Source: Brasenia schreberi
Taxonomy: Eukaryota > Streptophyta > Magnoliopsida > Nymphaeales > Cabombaceae
DNA: 64,000 bases
Direction: 5' to 3'
NCBI GenBank assembly: GCA_036023115.1
Contig: JAYKKT010000073.1
Coordinates: forward strand, 14,137,001-14,201,000
Both the position numbers and the translations under genes were made by a program. Every line of letters begins with the position of its first letter. The first letter of the stretch is position 1. The notes beneath the pieces were generated by a model. The model saw nothing but the letters and a program-made list of their open reading frames with translations. It was not told the origin of the DNA and made no database searches. Shown in pieces: positions 1-12,000 of this stretch.

Positions 1-51
1 TTTTGCCTCAACCGACTTTTTAAACTCCTCAAAGCGGGCAACAGCCTCCTA
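1..51 (-). CDS. Possible internal exon of an unidentified minus-strand gene
   Basis: On the minus strand a splice-acceptor-like TGTAACTGTAG is followed by an open, charged stretch reading EAVARFEEFKKSVEAK that runs off the left edge of the window. The composition (helix-forming, alternating acidic and basic residues) looks like real protein rather than repeat debris, but I do not recognise the family. With the candidate exon at 1758-1822 and the possible start at 11985-12000 it could belong to one minus-strand gene whose introns are full of transposons. No overlap or shared motif proves this link. Confidence 0.25.
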
Positions 52-539
52 CAGTTACACAGTTGTCAAATACTGGGGACATATATGAAGATGTGCATCA
101 TGCTGAATGTGTAATCAATTACATAAACTAGCAAAGATATGTGAAAAAATATGGCACAAATCACAGTTCAAAAATCTACAAGCAGCCCAGATTTTCTGTA
201 TTTTAACCATCTACTCAGCACAACAAAACATAACAAAAATTGTCATAGAAATTGACAAATAGAAAAACGAATAAAATGATCAGTCATTTGATTGGTTCAT
301 ACTTCCTCCCAATTTCTGCAGTCTCAAGAAAATGCTACAACCATCCAGGTATGTCAAAAATCAATCCATCCCTTGCATGAAAGAATCCTTTTTTATTCAT
401 TTACAAGGAAACTTTTCAGCATATGTTACAGAGATGTTACACCCTCTATTTATAGAGGGAGAGAACAGCAGGAAGAGAGAGGTCAAACTGCTAGCTACGT
501 AGCCCTTGGCATGGTCCACGGCTAGTTGAGCTTACTATT

Positions 540-1345
540 GGACCCCTTGACTAACTTACAGCAGAAAATAGCATATATAAGAAAAAAAGGGAGGTAAACA
601 CATCAATACGACTTTGCAGGGGTGCCAGTCTGATATGGGAACGGGTGCGGGTCTGGACACAAGCAACAATAACTAAGCCTTTTCCCATATTAGACGGGTC
701 GGCTACATGGATTCTTTGTTTCCATAGAGCCTGATCATGTGTCGTGTGAGCAGTTAATTCAACATAAGCTAAATCATTCTTTATTGTTTCCTTCCAAGAC
801 TTTAGACTTTTGTGGTCTTCCTCTTTCTTTTTAACAATTTCCCAATCTAGTTTCTCATACCTTCTACCGGGTATGGACACAAAAAATTTAAAAATTGCTG
901 ATGCAGGGAAATGGCAGGTAATGTGTGTGTTGTGTGTCCACATGTGTATACATGATATAAATACATTATTTTCTATTTCATATTACATGGCTGACTTATA
1001 TAGTTTATATATAATAGCTAATATACACCAATGCATGGTATCAAAAGTACTACTCAGAGCCCCTTGACCAACTTGCAGCAGAAAATAAAATAGTATACAT
1101 AAAGGAAGAGGAGAACACATTATTACTAACGTCACATGGGAGCAGGTCCTCGCGGGCACAGGTGTGGCCTGTGGGTGCTGGATGCTAAAAATTCTAAAAT
1201 TTACAAGTGTGGGGACATGGCAGGCATGTGTGTGTGAGACATATATACAGACATATGGACATAGATTTCTATCTTATATTACATAATTGACTAATATGTA
1301 GTTTATATATAATAGTTAACGTACTCTATTCCATCATGTCAAAAT
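540..1345. repeat. Imperfect direct repeat, two copies (about 540-1061 and 1062-1345)
   Basis: Both copies start with CCCCTTGAC(T/C)AACTT(A/G)CAGCAG and continue through a GC-rich stretch, a TGTGTGTG-rich part and a common TAGTTTATATATAATAG block. The first copy is longer because a 208-bp RTE fragment has been inserted in it. No coding potential is seen. The wider stretch 52-540 holds nothing recognisable. Confidence 0.6.
661..868 (-). mobile_element. 5'-truncated RTE-type LINE, 3' end only
   Basis: Read on the minus strand this matches the last 200 bases of the RTE copies at 17370-17579 and 28175-28380, including the end of ORF2 and the tail GTAGCCGACCCGTCTAATAT followed by TTATTGTTG. It is flanked by GGGTCTGGACAC (649-660) and GGGTATGGACAC (869-880), a 12-bp target duplication with one mismatch. 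Both ends are therefore visible, and the element was inserted as a severely 5'-truncated copy. Confidence 0.8.
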
Positions 1346-1757
1346 AACCACTTATAGCCCCTATTTTATATAATGTGATATATTCTGTTATATAATAGAC
1401 ATACAAATCACGAAACCTAACCCCCACCCCCTACGGTTGCGCTAGAATCCACTCAAACGGGGAGCGGCAGAACCTTTGAACTGCCTTAAGTTATTATAGA
1501 ATAAATAAATAACAAGGCATGACAGAAATTCATAAAGACACAAGGATGCCAAGAGGATAACTAGAGATTCGAGCATAGAGTTGAGTCATAGCAGAACCAC
1601 AAAGACCACTTGAAAACATAAACATCTAAAAAAAGACAACTTTCTAATAGTAAATATGTTGCTACGTCTTTCAAGAAACATGAAGTTCATTTTATGCATG
1701 AATTTGTAGCCAATAAATTTAACAAACAAAATTACTGTTTGCAAAGAGAGAAAATAC

Positions 1758-1822
1758 CTCATCATCTTGCTTGGCATGGGGCTCTTCAACTGGATGGCAT
1801 TCATCATCAGGATGTTCCAGAC
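1758..1822 (-). CDS. Candidate 65-nt exon of an unidentified minus-strand gene
   Basis: On the minus strand the segment is bounded by TTGTGCAG (acceptor) and by GTATTTTC (donor). One frame reads an acidic peptide, LEHPDDECHPVEEPHAKQDD, which has the look of a real low-complexity acidic exon. No family is recognised. Support is limited to the splice signals and residue composition, so it may be chance. Confidence 0.25.
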
Positions 1823-2084
1823 CTGCACAACGAATTCTGAATATTGTCACTAATTATTAGTGAAGAAGCAATCAGATATATTTGATGTTTATGTAATCAG
1901 AACAACTATAAAGAAAAACCAAGCCTTCTCTCACACTAAGAGAGGTACGACACAAGAATTCTTTGTTAGGAATGTGCTTGATCTAGTGAAAACAAGAAAG
2001 ATCATCCTTTGTCATTTCCTTACAGCACTTTAAAGCCTTCCAATGCCTCCCTCAAAGTATTCACCACATAATTTCTCGTCATGC

Positions 2085-2460
2085 TCTCATTTAAGCTTCT
2101 TCCAGTCACCTTCCCAAATATCCAAACCACCTTAAGTATGTTTATCTGATTTAATCTTCCATTCATCTGACAAAAACTTATCTACAGCAGTCAATTATGG
2201 ATAATCCTTGTATGACACACATCACATGAACCTCTTCATTTTTTCTATTTTTGTCCTTTGCACATGTCAATGGTTAATTCCTAACACTCCATCTATCATA
2301 AAGCATTATTAGTAATACTGTTTGATAATATTTTCCTTTTGATATGAGCAATATCTTCTTATCGCAAAGAACACTTTTATGGCATACCCGACAAGCCCAT
2401 CCTCTTAGACCACTGAACCTTAATAAAACTGTCTTTCTTAGCAACATAATTTTCATCAAT
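2085..2460 (-). mobile_element. Old, decayed RTE-type LINE fragment
   Basis: The minus strand holds LCDKKILLISKGKYYQTV and the downstream cysteine/arginine-rich part that correspond to the C-terminal region of RTE ORF2, as seen at 17080-17150 and 28640-28690. It is much more diverged than the other copies and carries no tail or target duplication that I can find. The neighbouring stretch to about 4000 has no recognisable gene; 3340-3960 may include a worn LTR or leader of the Gypsy element that follows. Confidence 0.55.
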
Positions 2461-4532
2461 TTTAACTTTTGAATCATCTGTATCGCCAAAATAATTAAAG
2501 TGTATTCTAGATTTTTTCTATTAATTCTACTAACCCAAAGGCCCTTTACTTCTAGAGCTTCTCTTTCTTTAGCTACAACAGGAAGCCGAAGCCCTATACA
2601 CACATGCATGCCTCAGGAATTGAGCTCACCACCTACTGGTGGGAGTTACCAATCGAGCTAGCATGCTCTACAGTTTTGCTTTCTAGTCTAAGTTTTCTAT
2701 TTACTCATGCCCTCATCTCATCCATCAACACAAACTTCCTATGGAGAAAATACTTTATCTTGAATATGCTTTGTTAGTTTTTCCCTACCCATATAAAAGA
2801 TATGAACTTACTGACCTTGGCCAGAGTTGATGTTATCACCATTCAGTTATTTCCACTTTGAATCATAATACAAGGTATTGCTCCATTGTACATGGCCATT
2901 AGCCGATGTGCGTTGGAGGTACTCCTGTCTTTCCTAAGGTCCAAAGATATCTATTATTATCATGGTATAAACCTTTTCTAAATCAATAACGACAATGTGT
3001 GGATTCTTCTTGGTAATAAAATGTTTTCATTATACGACTTAATAAGTGAAAAAAACATCAATAGTAGAACATTGTCACATAATTTTGTCATGTCTTCTAT
3101 ATCTTCATTCTTTGGGAAACATTTTGTTATTCCAAATGGCATTAAAAAAAATCTCTACTTTCCTTTTCCAACAATTCTAGATTTCTATTGGAATATGATC
3201 CAACACTGCAAACTTGGAAAATTTTATCAGCTTAAGAGCCTGCCCCACTTTCTTCTTTTCAATGAGGTAGTATATAGCATGGTTTACTCTTCAATCTGTA
3301 GATGGTTAGCTCTCCTAAGCTAATTTGAATATATATGCTTTTATGAAAGGATTGCAAGGTAATTCCACGCAAAGCTTAACTACCCAAGATCGACTTTTAG
3401 TCATGGATTTGCAAGTAAAAAACTAGGCAAAGAGGCAAAGAGTACATAGAGCTACTTGATGCAGTCAAAGACAAGTCAACTCAAAATTAGGAATCACCAA
3501 TTTCGAAAATACTAAATTAATGATTGTAAGTACCCAAGTCAGGGAAACATTCCCAGCATTAATATTTGCTGGTACCCGGTACCCAAGTCTCGAGAATATC
3601 AACAATCACACAACATCAATGTTTGCAAGTCCCAAGCCTGGAACAACATTCCAAGATATGGAGTCCCAAGACTAAGCTAATAAATGTCTGAGTTAATAGG
3701 GCAGCATTCCCAAGTTTGGTTAGTAATGAATTCAATCCTTAGGATAGAAAGAGTTTTGCAACATCTGTTTCGGTACTACTTGTTCTCTTGTTTTGTTCTA
3801 TTAAAGAAAGTTTTGTTTACGTCCACTCGAGCGATATCAAGTCAGCCAAAGACCCTTGTGAAGCAGTAGAGCATTCAATCAATCAACAAACTGAAAATCT
3901 GCAAGAGATCATCATAAGATTCGAGCAATTAATGGAGATGATCTGACACATACAAGGGCGAGACCAAATGCCAAATTTAAATAATCAAGGAAATGAGAGA
4001 AGAGATGTTGATCAAGAAAGAGCACATCCTCTTAGAATATACAATCAGCAAGCCCACCTGGATGAAGCCTTTGAAGATGAAGAATGAAACAAAAATCATC
4101 ATGATGATTATAAGCTTGAGACTTATATCCCCATTTTTAATGGTGGGGGAGAGATAGAACCATTTCTAGACTGGTTATATGAAGTCGAGAGCTTTTTAAA
4201 ATTATGAATATTAGCCCAGAAAAGAAGATTCCTTTTGTGGCCTACAAACTAAAAGGAGAGGTTGGAGCTTGGTTGCATCGATATCAAGAGGAATTGTGCA
4301 TCAAAGGCCAACCACTAGTATGCTTCATATGAAGACTCTTCTCAAAGGCAGATTTCTCCCTGCACATCACGAACAGATTTTATTTCAACAATATCAAACT
4401 TGTTCGGAGGGAACTCATTCGGTCTCTAGCTATACACAAGAATTCCTTAAACTCCAAGTTCATTGTCAATTAAAGAAAACCGAAGACCAACAAGTAGCAA
4501 GATATATTAATGATGTAAATGATAACATTCAA

Positions 4533-4722
4533 CTCCGCCCATGTAAGGGATCACCATTGCATGGCCGGTCCCAAGCCCGGATAAAGGAGGAGGGTTGTGA
4601 TAGGCTTCCGACAGACAGCATAAAACTTTGTCGGACTTACCATGGATTCTGAAAAAAAACAGAATCCATGTAGCCGACCCCATCTAGTATGGGAAAAGGC
4701 TCAGTTATTGTTGTTGTATTGT
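4533..4722 (+). mobile_element. Short SINE-like insertion sharing the RTE LINE 3' tail
   Basis: A 190-bp insertion breaks the Gypsy gag and is flanked by a perfect 17-bp duplication, TAAATGATAACATTCAA, at 4516-4532 and 4723-4739. Its head (GCCGGTCCCAAGCCCGGATA) is absent from the nearby LINE ORF2 copies, while its tail (GTAGCCGACCCCATCTAGTA, then TTATTGTTGTTGTA) matches the RTE LINE end. The body GGAGGAGGGTTGTGATAGGC also occurs, diverged, in the insertion at 9327-9486. It looks like a short non-autonomous element mobilised by RTE machinery. Confidence 0.75.
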
Positions 4723-5951
4723 TAAATGATAACATTCAAGATTGCATGTCCATATAGACCATATGGACAATCGACCAAGCTCATAACCAAGGATCTTAAA
4801 GAGAAAGAAGACTTTAAAATCCAACAACATTCCGAGAACTGAAAGTATGTTTAAGGAATCTACTCCTATTACTGAACACATTTTGAAGAATAATAAGGAC
4901 CAAGGAGTTGAAATAAAGAAGTTTGTAAGTAGAGAAAAGTATGGAGCACCTAAAGGAATTCACTGTTTCAAATGTTAAGAGTTAAGGCATCGCTCAAGTG
5001 ATTGTCCAAAATGAAAGTTTGTTAATATCACAAAACCAGCCCATGCCAAGGATCAAGACACATATGGAGATGAACCAACCCTAGACTCTGATGTATGTGA
5101 AGAAGATGGAGAAGAAGTAGTTTGTATAGTCAAAAGGTTTCTCTTCTCTCCACCTCAAACTGATGAATCGCAAAGGGAAAGGATCTTCGAAGGAAAATAC
5201 TCTTTTGCAGGAAAGGTACGTAAATTAGTTATTGATAGTTGTAACTACGAAAATCTAGTTTACCAAAGCCTCATAGAGCATTTAAATCTCTCAACTCGAC
5301 CTCAGCCCAATCCTTGATTGGATCAAAAAAGGTCCCAACATAAAAATTACCCTATAGTGCAAGTTGTTGCTTTTCCTTGAAAAGTATTATAAGTCAATTG
5401 TGTTATGAGACGTGGTGGAAATGGATGATTGCCTCATCCTATTTGGGAGACTGTGATAGTATGATGTGGATGCAACACTTCGAGAAAGAGACAACTCCTA
5501 TTCATTTCCTTGGGAATGGCAAGAGACTATAATCTTACCCAACCAACTAGGAGGAAACACTCTCAAAGAAGCATAGAAGATGATTGTATTCACTACTACA
5601 AATACCACACGTGAGTTTGAGGAAAGCATGATAGAAGCAAATGCTTGCACCATCTTGATAATTAAGGGTATTGAACAGTCAGAAACCATTATTCTTACTG
5701 AGGTATGCAGCATAATTTCTAAACATAGTGATATCTTTGAAGAACCACTCAACTTGTCACCTATGCGAAATATCCAACATTGAATTGACTTTCTCCCAAG
5801 AACCAGTTTACCTAATTTACCCATTAGTCCAAAGGAACATCTCATCTTGACCAAGAAAGTGGATGAACTATTGGCAAAAGGCCATATCTGGGAAAGCATT
5901 GATCCTTGTACAGCACCTACCTTACTTACCCCAAAGAAAGATGGAACTTGA

Positions 5952-6115
5952 TGTGTAGATAGTCGAGCTATAAACAAGATCACCATCGGGTATCATTTCC
6001 CCATTCCCTGCCTTCATGATATGAAGGATCAACTCGTAGATAGTCGAGCTATAAATAAGATCACCATCGGGTATTGTTTCCCCATTCCCTGCCTTCATGA
6101 TGTGAAGGATCAACT
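5952..6115 (+). repeat. Tandem duplication of about 80 bp inside Gypsy reverse transcriptase
   Basis: The segment beginning GTAGATAGTCGAGCTATAAA and ending AAGGATCAACTC occurs twice head to tail. The copies differ by a few substitutions, so the duplication happened some time after insertion of the element. Confidence 0.75.
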
Positions 6116-6916
6116 CAGTGATGCTAGGATATTCACCAAACTATACCATAGAAACAACTACTACTAGATTTGGATCAGGCCAATAGATGAGTGGAAGACT
6201 GCCTTTAAAACTAGAAATGGTTTGTATGAATAGTTGGTGATGTCTTTTCGTCTATCCAACACCCCTAGCATGTTCATGCATTTAATGAACCAAGTATTTT
6301 GACCCTTTGTCTCTTAATTTGTGGTCGTAAGGATGTAATTGAACACCTTTAGCACATCACAAAGGTATTTTTCATGTTAGAAGAATGAGTTGTATATAAA
6401 CTTTAAGAAGTGTGTTTTTATGTGAAGGAGTTCATGTAGATGAAGCAAAGGTGAACTCAGGAGTTCATGTTAAAGAAGAACGAGTTTTTATGGATTAACA
6501 ACTTTCCATTGCATGTTTATCAAGAATTTCAGCACCATTATAACACCATTAACTGACTGTCTCAAGCAAGGAAAATATCATTGGAATATGGCAGTAGGAG
6601 AAAGTTTTGACTTGATAAAAAAAAACTTTTTACTGCCTCATTTTTAGCACAACCTGATTTTAGTAAGACATTTGAACTAGAATGTGATGTGAGTGTCATG
6701 GGAATCCGAGTTGTATTATCTTAACAAAGATGACATATTGCTTTCCTTAACGAGAAGTTAAATGAAGCAAGCCAAAGTGGAGCACATACCAACAAGAGTT
6801 GTACATTGTCTTTAAGGCATGGGAATCATACTATTGCCCAAGGAAGTTTATTGTATTTCCTGATCATCAAGCTTTGGAGCACTTCCAAAATAAAAAGCAT
6901 GTTGACCATGTGAAAA

Positions 6917-7740
6917 TGTCGCCAATATATTGCCAAAATAATCCACAAACTCAAACTCAAACTATCATGAAGGATCTTCAACAATCCAAATCGCCAAACG
7001 AATTACCAAACACTTCGTATATAAGTCAAACCAAATACAAACAAGTTAAGGGAGCATGGAAAGCTCTAATTTTATTCATTAGACATCTCCTACATTTATA
7101 GAGGTATTTATAAGAGAGAGAGAGGGAGACCTGTTTTTACATGAAAGAAAGAGGGAGAGTTGCTCCCAACATCTACAACAATTAACCGTTAGGAGTGTCC
7201 CCAACGGCTAGTTGTTATAGCCGTTGGGAGGGGGACTGGTCCTTGAGGCACAACCCCCAAGTGACCTATTGGGCCCTATTGGCCCAATCTCACTATTACA
7301 TTTTAACGCTCCCCCTCAAACTTGTGGTGTATATACCGAAAGTTTGTCTAATAGAAACATAAATCTAGGGGATGACAAGAATTTGGTGAAGAAATATGCC
7401 AATTGTAGCTCTAAAGGAACATAGCACAAAGTCAATCTTTTTTTCGAGCATTCCTCTCTAAGATAGTGACAGTCCATCTCAATATGTTTAATTATTTCAT
7501 GAAAAGTATTATTTAAAGCAATGTACATAGCGCTTTTATTGTCACAAAACAATTTTGTTGAGTCCTCCATGGTTCTCTCCAAGTCTGCTAGGAGTTTAAT
7601 GATCCAAGATATCTCAACAGTTATGGTGATCATGGCTCTATATTCTGCTTTTATAGATGATAAAGACACCTTTTGTTGTTTTTTACACCTCCAAGAAATT
7701 AGAAAATCACCTAAAAATACACAAAATTGAGTGGTGGAAT
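6917..7740 (-). mobile_element. Copia fragment: 3' LTR plus RNase H end
   Basis: On the minus strand an RNase H domain (7669-7316) reads SLSSIKAEYRAMI, FCDNKSAMYIALNNTFHE and HIEMDCHYLREEC. A polypurine tract, GTTTGAGGGGGAGC, follows at about 7308-7321, and then an LTR-like sequence to about 6917 with a TATA-like stretch near 7100. The RNase H closely resembles that of Copia F (58836-59156). The gag, integrase and reverse transcriptase are missing, so this is a truncated relic inserted in the Gypsy remnant. Confidence 0.65.
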
Positions 7741-7744
7741 GCCT

Positions 7745-9852
7745 ATCATTAACATTCCCACCTCCAAGAAGGCATGTTACAAATTACATTATGCCAACAA
7801 GATTAATGAAACTTTGGAGGTTTATAACAAAGCAAAGAAAGAAACAAGAAATATCGTTAGTGAATCAAATGCTAAATTTTAGAGGATTTATATAAAAAGA
7901 ACAACTCAAAAGAAGGTAAAAGAGATATTTTTAAGATAATTAATACTACATATAAGAAAACTAAGGATCTTACTTTTGTTAGATGCATCAAAGATAAGGA
8001 CTAGAAGATTATAAGGGCAAGTAATGATATAAAAATAGTTGAAAATTTTATTTTTATAAGCTTTTTAACAAAAATATAGGTATTAATATTCGCTTAAAAG
8101 AGCTAACCAAATCATAAGAGTATATAAACCATAATTTTTACCGATGTATTGAAAAGAATGAAGTTAAAGAAGCTCTTAAATTTAAAGGGTTAGTAAATTT
8201 GTAGGATCATACAATATTCCTATAGAATTATGAAAAACGCATAAGATACGGTTATTATTTAGTACAATATTCCTATAAAATTATTAAAAAACCCATAAGA
8301 TACGGTTATTATTTAGCTTACAAGATTATTTAAAGAAATATGAAAAAATCAAAAGATGCATGGAAAACGGAAGAAGTGTGCAATTATACCCATATACAAT
8401 AAGGGAGACTCAAAATTATGCAAATTATTCAAGTATCAAGTTGATGATCTATACTATGAAATTGTAGGAAAGAATTATTGAACGCAGGTTGAGGTAAATA
8501 TCGAACACAACAGAGAACCAATTTGGATTCATGCCAGAAAGATCCACTATTGAGGCTATTCATCTTGTCTTATAGAACATTTTAAAGCAAAAAGAACCTT
8601 CACATGGTATTTATTGATCTAGAAAAAGCTTATGATAGTGTAAGATAATTCTTAAAGAACTTCAGAAATGAGAGGTATTCCATTAACATACATAAATCTT
8701 ATAAGAGACATGTATGATAATGCATAAACAAGTGTTGGGACTCATGAAGGGATGACAGATTTCTTTGAGGTTAATATTGGTTTACGTCAAGGATCGACTT
8801 TAAGTCCATATTTATTTGTATTACTCATTGATGAGCCAACAAAACATATTCAAGATGAAGTTATATTAGTGAATTAAACTAAAGAAAAAGTTAATAGAAA
8901 ATTGGAACTACAAAAAGAAACATTAGAAAGTAAAGGATTTGGAACTACGAAAAGAAAATTAGAAAGTAAAAGATTTTGACTTAGTAGAATAAATACAAAA
9001 CATATGGAATGCAAGTTTGATTATTTAGTTACTTCAAATGATATGGAAAGTAAGATTGAAACACATTGCATCCCTTATAAAGAAAGTTTTAAATATCTAG
9101 GTTTAGCATTTCATAGTGATGGAAAAAATGATGGAGATGTTACACATAATTAATGCAAGTTGGTTCAAATGGGCAGGTACATTAGGCATTCTGTATGACA
9201 AGAATATACCATTAAAGTTGAAAGGTAAATATTATAGAGCTACAATTAGACATGCTATGTTGTATGGTTTTGAGTGTTGGAAAGTTGGTCATCATCATTT
9301 ACAAAAGATGTTCATGTCAGAAATGAGGAGGGTTGTGTTAGGTTTTCGATAGCCAGTACAAAACTTTGTTGAACTTATCTACCATAGATTTTATAACATG
9401 GCACATGATAGAGCTATGTGGAAACAAATAATCCAAGTAGCCGACCCCATCTAGTATGAGAAAAGGCTTAGTTGTTGTTGTTATTGATGTCAGAAATGAT
9501 GATGATGAGATGGTTGAGTGGTCACACAAGCAAAGATCGTATATGTAATGAAGTTATTAGAAACAAATTGGGAGTGGCACCAATAGATGACAAAATGAGG
9601 GAAAAACATTTAAGATGGTTTGGACATATAGAAAGACGACCAAAGAAGCTCTCGTAAAAAGGTATGAGAAACTAAATTGTGAAAATGTTAAAAGTGGAAA
9701 AGGAAGACCACAAAAGTGTTGGAAGGAAACAATAGAACATGATTTAGCTTATGATGAGTTAACAGTTAGCATGGCACATGTCAATGGTTAATAAAGAATT
9801 CCTATGGCAAACCCCATCTAGTGTGGGAAAAAGCTTAGTTGTTGTTGTTGTA
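7745..9852 (+). pseudogene. Badly decayed RTE-type LINE
   Basis: Fragments in all three frames follow RTE ORF2 from the linker before reverse transcriptase (NKINETLEVY-like) through [19 protein letters not shown] at about 8515-8570, a decayed catalytic region near 8600-8870, and the C-terminal region ([20 protein letters not shown] at 9211-9280). The 3' end has the family tail, CCCCATCTAGTGTGGGAAAA then GTTGTTGTTGT. It has many stops, a small internal tandem duplication at about 8215-8320 (CATAAGATACGGTTATTATT twice) and a short nested insertion at 9327-9486. It is clearly older than the copies at 15921 and 28175. Confidence 0.8.
9327..9486 (+). mobile_element. Second SINE-like insertion with RTE tail, nested in the LINE
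   Basis: A 160-bp insertion is flanked by the perfect 13-bp duplication ATGTCAGAAATGA (9314-9326 and 9487-9499). It shares GGAGGGTTGTG-TAGG and the ACAAAACTTTGT body with the insertion at 4533, and the CCGACCCCATCTAGTATGAG / GTTGTTGTTGTT tail. It therefore belongs to the same short family and inserted after the host LINE. Confidence 0.7.
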
Positions 9853-11590
9853 TGCTTTCATGAAAAAGATTATAAAATAAGTTCTGCCCCATTTTAATAT
9901 TTTTTGCCAGTGCCTTTTTTTTATGCACCTTTGGTCCTTTTCTCTTCACTCTTTGCCCTCAGCTAGCTTGTAAAAATTTCTTCCTCATCTTTTCCAAAGT
10001 AATCTTTTTACAAAAATCCTCTAAGCTTTTTGTTTCCTTTCACCATCCTTGGATGCTAGATTCTTACAGAAATCCTCTCAATCCTTTTCCCAAAAAAACT
10101 ATATTTTTCAGTTTTATGGCTTTCGTGTTATCCAAGCAACTTTCAAGATTTTTGCAGCTTCTTTGCCCTAATTTTCTCATTCAAAGCTTAACTCCAGCAT
10201 CAAAGACTCCTTTTGCTTTCATGTCATCCTTTTGTATTCACTTGGCACCTTTTTCGTTGCTTCTCTAATATCCATTTTCATAGTCTTACACATCTTGTAA
10301 ATAGGTACTTCAAACTTCCAAGCATTACTTGAAGAATTCCTCTTTAAATAAGCTTTTTTGCTCATCTATTATATTCCATTGTTTAGTGTGTCTTTACCTT
10401 TTGCCACATTTCTTTGGATTGCAAACAAAGCCCCAACTAGATTTGCCGTATTGTATAACTGAACTTCTTAAGGATGACCTTTAGTCCTTGAATAAAATCA
10501 ACACCCTTTTACCAAGCAAAATAATCATATGTTCAAATGGACCACTCTTCTAAGTGATCATATGCTCATCTAGCTTTTTGAAACCCATACTTCTGCAAAC
10601 CATAACTTTCATTAACACTTTTATACACTAAAGCCTCTTTACTCACATGTCCATTGAGATCCTTCTTAAACAAAAAACCTTCCTTTGTAGTTTCTTAAGA
10701 CCAACTTATGTAGGTCTTCATAGAATTCGCCTTTTACTCTTCCAATCCCATTTCAGGTGTACAAGTAAAGATAGGATTGCAAATAAGTAAATAACATGGT
10801 GGTTGCAGCTTGCAACACACTTCAACAGCATATCACAAATTTCAATTGTATTGTATTGATATTACCAATTTCATGCAGTATGAGAGTACATTTGGCATAT
10901 CATGAAAAGCACCATATGTTATACAATATGTCCTGGAAATTTAGTACTTCTTGTTTTCACTTGAGATATATAAACAAAAGCATTCCAACTTGGGTCCTAC
11001 TCCTCCATGCTTGAAGAAGTCCAGGAGACCCAAGCTTTCTTTGTTGGCTTGGTGCCTTTTCTTACATAATTTCGTGCATTTGGTTCATACATTTTGGCAT
11101 TTCAAAGTTTTGTGTTTTAGGAATAAGTTCATCAATTCTTTGATTTTAAGGGTGCTTTTTGAGGTAAAGAGCCCATTATTTAGCTCTGTTAATCCCAAAG
11201 TACTAGCTTTTCTCTAGAAAAGCATTGTCTACAACATGAGCATCTAACAACCCAGCTTGATAATGGTGCAAAGAACCAGAGAAAGGTTCAAAGCATCATG
11301 CAACTACTGGAGTAGAGAATTTACAATGTTTGCCTTGAATGAAGCACCATTCGCTGGAACTCCCATTAATGCTGTTGCTTGCTAGGGAAGTATCTCTTGA
11401 AGTTGTTAACTAGCTAAATAAAAAAAATGATTATGGTTTAGACAAATGGGGACAGGAAAGAGAGACTCGATACTTAGGAATTAAATTTCAACCACAATGA
11501 CCACCCCTATTCTGAGAATAGACTGAGACAGGGAGGCCCCATTTCTAGAATGGTCCCGACAATAAAAGAAGAAAATGAAAAGAAAACAGA
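9853..11590. other. Stretch without recognisable gene or element
   Basis: AT-rich sequence with short open frames that have no convincing protein character. No LTR ends, target duplications or family motifs were found. Confidence 0.4.
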
Positions 11591-11984
11591 TGCAACTACA
11601 GTATTGCTAAACGGCCACAACAATCACTGAGTGAGGGGTTTGGGGTATTTGAAGACTGTGAGTTTCTAGTTTCTTCCTTCGCGTTTTCACACACGAGGGT
11701 TTTCACCACTGAAAGAGACGGAGAAAAAGGGTTTCCATCTGAATAAGATTCTACATGCGCTTCGCCGTAATTATAGTGAAAATAAGCCATGAAAATAAAG
11801 AGGTCTGGACAGAGAGAAAACATCGTAGGAAGCATCTTTCCTAATTTCATCAAGCGGTAGCAATCTGCTCGTAAGGAGATGAATATTGAAAGTTCTCCAA
11901 AGATTATCCAAGATCCGCCGAAGAGGCACGAAATATTGGGGGGGAAAGACACAGAATTATAAGAAGTGAGGAAAAGAAGCTTAC

Positions 11985-12000
11985 CTCTCCGAGACGCCAT
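11985..12000 (-). CDS. Possible first coding exon (MASRR...) of an unidentified minus-strand gene
   Basis: On the minus strand ATGGCGTCTCGGAGAG is followed directly by GTAAGC, a strong plant 5' splice site. Upstream (12001-12250) the DNA is much more GC-rich than its surroundings, as expected for a leader and promoter. The first five codons read MASRR. No further exon could be joined with certainty; 1758-1822 and 1-51 are candidates. The product is unknown. Confidence 0.3.

Larger units (their letters stand above)
4000..6925 (+). pseudogene. Decayed Gypsy (Ty3-type) gag-pol remnant
   Basis: The order of remnants is that of Ty3/Gypsy. A gag segment at about 4270-4540 reads FLPAHHEQILFQQYQT; a CX2C-H-C zinc knuckle lies near 4960-5010; a protease-like stretch near 5200-5310; reverse transcriptase from about 5780 to 6310 ([10 protein letters not shown] at 5950-5990, then a decayed FSK-DLRSGY region); and RNase H at about 6640-6925, including FPDHQALEHF. 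Stops and frameshifts are spread throughout, so it is dead. It is interrupted by a SINE-like insertion at 4533-4722, by an internal duplication at about 5952-6115, and ends where a Copia fragment begins. LTRs were not confidently placed. Confidence 0.75.
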
